Of a stretch of DNA of 8,169 bases, positions 5,658-8,169 are shown piece after piece (position 1 is the stretch's first letter; each line of letters opens with the position of its first letter). Position numbers and translations under genes: made by a program. This stretch comes from Nitrospinota bacterium (GTDB lineage: Bacteria; Nitrospinota_A; UBA7883; JADGGD01), in the NCBI GenBank assembly GCA_015229165.1, contig JADGCD010000067.1, forward strand, positions 1,815-9,983, read 5' to 3'. The notes under the pieces were generated by a model. That model was not told the origin of the DNA and made no database searches. It saw nothing but the letters and a program-made list of their open reading frames with translations.

Positions 5658-5680
5658 GGAAGAAAGCGGGCATTCGCCCG
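5658..5680 (-). terminator. intrinsic terminator of the motA-motB operon
   Basis: Read on the minus strand, CGGGC-GAAT-GCCCG (5680-5667) forms a compact all-GC 5-bp stem starting immediately after the motB stop codon. It is followed by CTTTCTTCC. The short stem makes it a moderate terminator, but its position is exactly right. Confidence 0.6.
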
Positions 5681-6397
5681 TTATTTGGAAACGACGAACT
5701 CGACGCGACGGTTTTTGCCCCGCCCTTCCGGCGTCTCGTTGTGGTCCAGCGGTTTGAAATCGGCGTAGCCCACCGCCCGGATTTTGTTCTCCTTCACCCC
5801 CTGCCGGATCAGGTACCGGACCACCACCGCCGCCCGCGCCGCCGACAGCTCCCAATTGTCGGCGAACAGCGCCGTCTTGACCGGGATGTTGTCCGTATGT
5901 CCCTCCACCGTCAGCGGCAGGTCGGCCTTCTTGATCGCCCGGGCCAGCGCGTCCAGAAGGGGCGCCGCCTGCGGGCTGATCAGCGCCGCTCCCGGCGGGA
6001 ACATCACCTCCCCTTTCACCCGGATCCGCAGCTCCCCCGCGCTCTGGCTGGTCGACACGGCGTCCGACAGTTGGGCCTGGCTGACCGTTTTGGCCACCGA
6101 CTCCCCCACCTCTTCGAACTGGCGTTTGACCTTCTCCTCTTCCTCTTTTTCCTTCTTCTTCGGGTCTTCCACCTGGCTGACGTTGCCCGTCAGCTCGCTT
6201 TGGAAGGCCCCTTCCCGGCGTACCTCCACGCCAAAAGCCCCCTGCACCGAGCCGAGCATTTCGCGGAATTTGACGACGTCCTGGCTGGAGAAGGAGAGGA
6301 GAAGAACGAAGAAGGTAAGCAGGAGCGTGGCCAGGTCGGCGAAGGTGATGACCCACCCCGGCGCCCCCTCGGGCGGTTTTTCCTGTTTTTCGCCCAC
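5681..6397 (-). CDS. motB: flagellar motor stator protein MotB (PomB-like)
   Basis: MotB is the peptidoglycan-anchored half of the flagellar stator; with MotA it forms the ion channel that drives rotation. The product has 238 residues. After a short cytoplasmic N-terminus comes the transmembrane helix (about 14-37, GWVITFADLATLLLTFFVLL) with the candidate ion-carrying D21. The plug-like segment is at about 40-56. A highly charged linker (79-97, PKKKEKEEEEKV and onward) follows, then an OmpA-like peptidoglycan-binding domain (about 160-236) with EGHTDNIPV, DNWELSAARA, NETPEGRGKNRRVEF. The start is a GTG at 6397: a TAG stop (of motA) lies 12 nt upstream in the same frame and no ATG intervenes. 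TAGGAG, overlapping the motA stop, supplies a good ribosome-binding site. Transmembrane sequence is PomB-like, but ion specificity cannot be read safely. Confidence 0.95.
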   Translation of the reverse strand: MGEKQEKPPEGAPGWVITFADLATLLLTFFVLLLSFSSQDVVKFREMLGSVQGAFGVEVRREGAFQSELTGNVSQVEDPKKKEKEEEEKVKRQFEEVGESVAKTVSQAQLSDAVSTSQSAGELRIRVKGEVMFPPGAALISPQAAPLLDALARAIKKADLPLTVEGHTDNIPVKTALFADNWELSAARAAVVVRYLIRQGVKENKIRAVGYADFKPLDHNETPEGRGKNRRVEFVVSK

Positions 6398-6409
6398 GGG
6401 CTGCGGCTC

Positions 6410-7162
6410 CTACTCGACCCGGAGCTTCGGCGCCAGATAGGCGTTGAGCTTGGCCTTCATCAGGTTGGGGTTTTCTTTTTTCGCCACCGAGATGATCCCC
6501 TCGATGGCCATCTCCATGACCCCCGTCTCCTCGGCGCTGCGGAAGGTCAGTTTCTTGGACATGGGGAGGCAGACCATGTTGGCGATCAGGGCGCCGTAGA
6601 ACGTGGTGATCATCGCCACCGCCATGGCCGGGCCGATGGACGACGGGTCCGAGAGCGACTTGAGCATCTGCACCAGCCCCACCAGCGTCCCGATCATGCC
6701 GAAGGCCGGGGCCAGCGTGGCGATCTGGTTGAACAGCTCCGCCCCGTGGGCGTGTCGCCCCTGGATGGCGGAGACTTCGATTTCCATTAGCGCGCGGATG
6801 CTGTTCTGGTCGATGCCGTCCACCACCAGGCGGACCCCTTTGGCCAGAAAGGGGTCTTCCGGGATTTTTTTCTCCAGCGCCAGCAGGCCGTCCTTGCGCG
6901 CCAGCAGGGCAAGATCCATCAGAACCGTGATGGTGTCGGCCGGGTTGGGCGCTTTGTGAAAGAAGGTCTTCATGCCGATGGAGAAGGTCTTGAACACGTC
7001 CCCCATCGGGAACATCACGAACACCGCCGAGGCGGTGCCGCCAAAAACGATCAGGACCGAGGGGAGGTCGTAGAACCCCATGATCCCCCCCGCCCCCGAG
7101 TTCATGGCCCAGGCGAGCAGACCCACGCCGCACAGAAAACCGATCGCGGTGCCGATATCCAT
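6410..7162 (-). CDS. motA: flagellar motor stator protein MotA (PomA-like)
   Basis: MotA forms the pentameric ring of the stator around the MotB dimer and contacts the rotor protein FliG. The product has 250 residues, the normal length for PomA-type proteins. Four transmembrane helices are visible at about 4-21, 32-50, 148-170 and 179-200. A large cytoplasmic loop lies between helices 2 and 3, with charged residues R89 and E97 at positions like those that contact FliG. Helices 3 and 4 contain APAFGMIGTLVGLVQML (about 151-167) and GPAMAVAMITTFYGALIANM (about 177-196), with prolines P152 and P178 matching conserved motor prolines. The ATG at 7162 gives the typical MDIGTAIGF start; a longer frame to 7321 is rejected because it extends through the leader and hairpin. 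No clear ribosome-binding site is seen. motB follows 12 nt after the stop. Confidence 0.96.
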   Translation of the reverse strand: MDIGTAIGFLCGVGLLAWAMNSGAGGIMGFYDLPSVLIVFGGTASAVFVMFPMGDVFKTFSIGMKTFFHKAPNPADTITVLMDLALLARKDGLLALEKKIPEDPFLAKGVRLVVDGIDQNSIRALMEIEVSAIQGRHAHGAELFNQIATLAPAFGMIGTLVGLVQMLKSLSDPSSIGPAMAVAMITTFYGALIANMVCLPMSKKLTFRSAEETGVMEMAIEGIISVAKKENPNLMKAKLNAYLAPKLRVE

Positions 7163-7243
7163 AACGAAACGCCCACTGCATCCACATCGTGGCCGGGAGC
7201 GCCCCCCCAGCCGTATCGAACCGTGACGGGCAAGCCGAGCCGG

Positions 7244-7270
7244 AAAAGCCGGGGGAGAGCGCTCCCCGGC
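7244..7270 (-). terminator. terminator-like hairpin in the motA leader (possible attenuator)
   Basis: On the minus strand GCCGGGGAG (7270-7262) pairs with CTCCCCCGGC (7257-7248), with one bulged base and a CGCT loop, and is followed directly by TTTT (7247-7244). This is the layout of an intrinsic terminator, but no minus-strand gene lies upstream within the intergenic region. If motA transcription starts near 7290, it would sit in the leader about 85 nt before the start codon and could attenuate. Alternatively the motA promoter lies downstream of it. Confidence 0.5.
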
Positions 7271-7293
7271 GTGTACTCGACGCCCAAAATACG

Positions 7294-7299
7294 TAGAAT
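7294..7299 (+). promoter_or_regulatory. possible -10 region between motA and the divergent hydrolase gene
   Basis: The only AT-rich stretch in the divergent gap carries TAGAAT on the plus strand (7294-7299) and TATTCT on the minus strand (7300-7295). The plus element lacks a good -35. The minus element has TTGGGA at 7321-7316 but with a short 15-nt spacer. Either or both divergent genes may start here. Confidence 0.3.
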
Positions 7300-7341
7300 A
7301 CCTTATGACACTTTCTCCCAAATGAAAAGGGGCGACGAAGG

Positions 7342-8112
7342 ATGACCTCCCCCCGGCTGACCTTTCTGGGGACCGGCACCAGCTCCGGCGTGCCGGTCAT
7401 CGGGTGCGACTGCGCCGTCTGCCGCTCCGCCGACCCCCGGGACAACCGCACCCGCTCCTCGGTGGCCGTCACCAAGGGGGGGACCACGATCCTCATCGAC
7501 ACCGCCACCGACCTTCGGGCGCAGGCCATCCGCCACACGATCGACCGGGTCGATGCGGTCTTTTACACCCACCACCACGCCGATCATGTCCACGGCATCG
7601 ACGACCTGCGCATCTACAACTTCCGCCAGAAAGAGGCCATCCCCTGCTACGGGCGGGAGGAGACCCTGGCCTTCATCCGGACCATGTTCCCCTACATCTT
7701 CGACGGCCGCTCCCCCGAGGGGGGGGGCGTCCCGTCGCTGACCCTGCTGCCCCTTGCGGGGCCGGTCACCGTGGGGCCGCTGACGGTGATACCCATCCCG
7801 GTCCGGCACGGGTCGCTTACCATCGACGCCTTCCGGATCAACGAGACCGCCTACGTCACCGATTGCTCCGGCTTCCCCGAAAGCTCGCTCCCCCTGCTGG
7901 AAGGGCTGGACACCCTGATCCTCGGGACGTTGGGGCTGCAAAGCCATCCGACCCATTTCACCCTCGACCGGGCGTTGGAAGCCATCGAACGGATCGCCCC
8001 GAAGCGGGTCTGGCTGACCCATCTGGACCATACCCTCGGTCACGTGGCCACCGAGGCGCGGCTGCCGGAGCATATCCGGCTGGCATGGGACGGGCTGAAC
8101 CTTGACCTCTGA
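7342..8112 (+). CDS. PhnP-like metallo-beta-lactamase-fold hydrolase
   Basis: The 256-residue protein has the metallo-beta-lactamase fold hallmarks. These are GTGTSSGVP near the N-terminus (10-18), the metal motif THHHADH (76-82, with H77, H79, D81 and H82 as ligands by family analogy), H156, D174 in YVTDCSG, and LTHLDH (225-230). C22, C24 and C27 (GCDCAVC) match the extra structural zinc site of the PhnP group, whose founding member cleaves ribosyl cyclic phosphates. HPTHFTLDRALEAIERI (202-218) is also typical of this group. Many family members are uncharacterised phosphodiesterases not tied to phosphonate use, and no phn genes are nearby, so the substrate is unknown. An AAGGGG ribosome-binding site (7327-7332) lies 9 nt before the ATG. 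The gene end overlaps the next start, suggesting cotranscription. Confidence 0.92.
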   Translation: MTSPRLTFLGTGTSSGVPVIGCDCAVCRSADPRDNRTRSSVAVTKGGTTILIDTATDLRAQAIRHTIDRVDAVFYTHHHADHVHGIDDLRIYNFRQKEAIPCYGREETLAFIRTMFPYIFDGRSPEGGGVPSLTLLPLAGPVTVGPLTVIPIPVRHGSLTIDAFRINETAYVTDCSGFPESSLPLLEGLDTLILGTLGLQSHPTHFTLDRALEAIERIAPKRVWLTHLDHTLGHVATEARLPEHIRLAWDGLNLDL

Positions 8113-8169
8113 CAGCGACCGCAACGCCGCCGGGGCCTGGATCGTGGCCGGGGTCGCCCTGCTGACGCT
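8102..8169 (+). CDS. start of a probable membrane protein, cut by window edge
   Basis: The frame opens after a TGA at 8096 and reads (M)TSDSDRNAAGAWIVAGVALLT to the edge. A hydrophilic N-terminus is followed by a hydrophobic stretch, as at the first helix of a transporter such as an MFS protein. TTG at 8102 is the first possible start, with 11 nt overlap into the hydrolase stop; GTG at 8144 is a less likely alternative. Only 22 full codons are visible, so the family is a guess. Confidence 0.45.
   Translation, partial: MTSDSDRNAAGAWIVAGVALLT

Larger units (their letters stand above)
5324..5680. other. hairpin-rich convergent intergenic region without a recognisable gene
   Basis: About 357 nt lie between the convergent lipoprotein and motB genes. 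I see no supported coding sequence: an open frame from 5463 on the plus strand runs into the motB coding region, is Arg/Pro-rich and has no recognisable content. The region holds at least six inverted repeats, at 5323-5339, 5403-5421, 5433-5450, 5474-5495 (one bulge), 5563-5578 and 5594-5629. Similar CCCC(C/T)TACGCGGG segments occur near 5324 and 5422. Both are followed further on by TTCC(C)TGC(C)GTTGT-like sequence, suggesting a degenerate duplication. No tRNA or known riboswitch was recognised. A small RNA or a 3' UTR regulatory region is possible. Confidence 0.6.

Noticed and set aside
5463..5768. Small plus-strand open frame in the spacer (101 codons)
   Set aside because: Arg/Pro-rich, no good ribosome-binding site, crosses the hairpins and the end of motB in antisense, and shows no recognisable family.
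5655..7538. 627-residue minus-strand open frame over motA and motB
   Set aside because: Out of frame with both stator genes and low in complexity; motA and motB explain the sequence fully.
7303..8124. Minus-strand open frame opposite the hydrolase gene
   Set aside because: Antisense to a gene with clear metal-binding motifs; the composition is a shadow.

Overview
The window comes from a high-GC, flagellated Gram-negative bacterium. The signs are a PomA/MotA-type stator pair with peptidoglycan-binding MotB proteins, an FtsB gene directly behind enolase, a Sec/lipobox lipoprotein, and the conserved rpsO-pnp pair. The enolase and S15 sequences look proteobacterial or from a related phylum. I could not place the organism more precisely, and the PNPase is somewhat divergent.

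Left part (1-3375, minus strand): a housekeeping run read right to left as eno, ftsB, rpsO, pnp. eno and ftsB are separated by only 2 nt and are almost certainly cotranscribed. rpsO follows after about 115 nt with its own possible promoter. A strong intrinsic terminator with a UUCG tetraloop separates rpsO from pnp, which runs off the left edge after 396 codons. The run links glycolysis and RNA turnover (enolase, PNPase), cell division (FtsB) and translation (S15).

Middle part (3376-5323, plus strand): divergent from eno, a two-gene unit encodes a MotB-like protein with an N-terminal four-cysteine zinc-ribbon domain. Four nt later comes a lipoprotein whose middle resembles the C-terminal domain of the type II secretion pseudopilin GspG. 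Neither arrangement is a standard flagellar one, and no MotA partner is adjacent. This is the most interesting part of the window.

Spacer (5324-5680): about 357 nt without a convincing gene. It is rich in hairpins, with a 16-bp perfect palindrome, a motif recurring three times, and terminators for the two convergent units.

Right part (5681-7162, minus strand): a conventional motA-motB stator operon, with a terminator-like hairpin in the motA leader. Divergent from it (7342 onward, plus) is a PhnP-like metallo-beta-lactamase-fold hydrolase. It overlaps the start of a probable membrane protein that is cut off by the right edge.

The two MotB proteins are clear paralogues with near-identical transmembrane segments, facing each other across the spacer. 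One has a normal MotA; the other has a zinc ribbon and a lipoprotein instead. A plausible but unproven reading is an alternative stator or peptidoglycan-anchored complex that borrows the neighbouring MotA.
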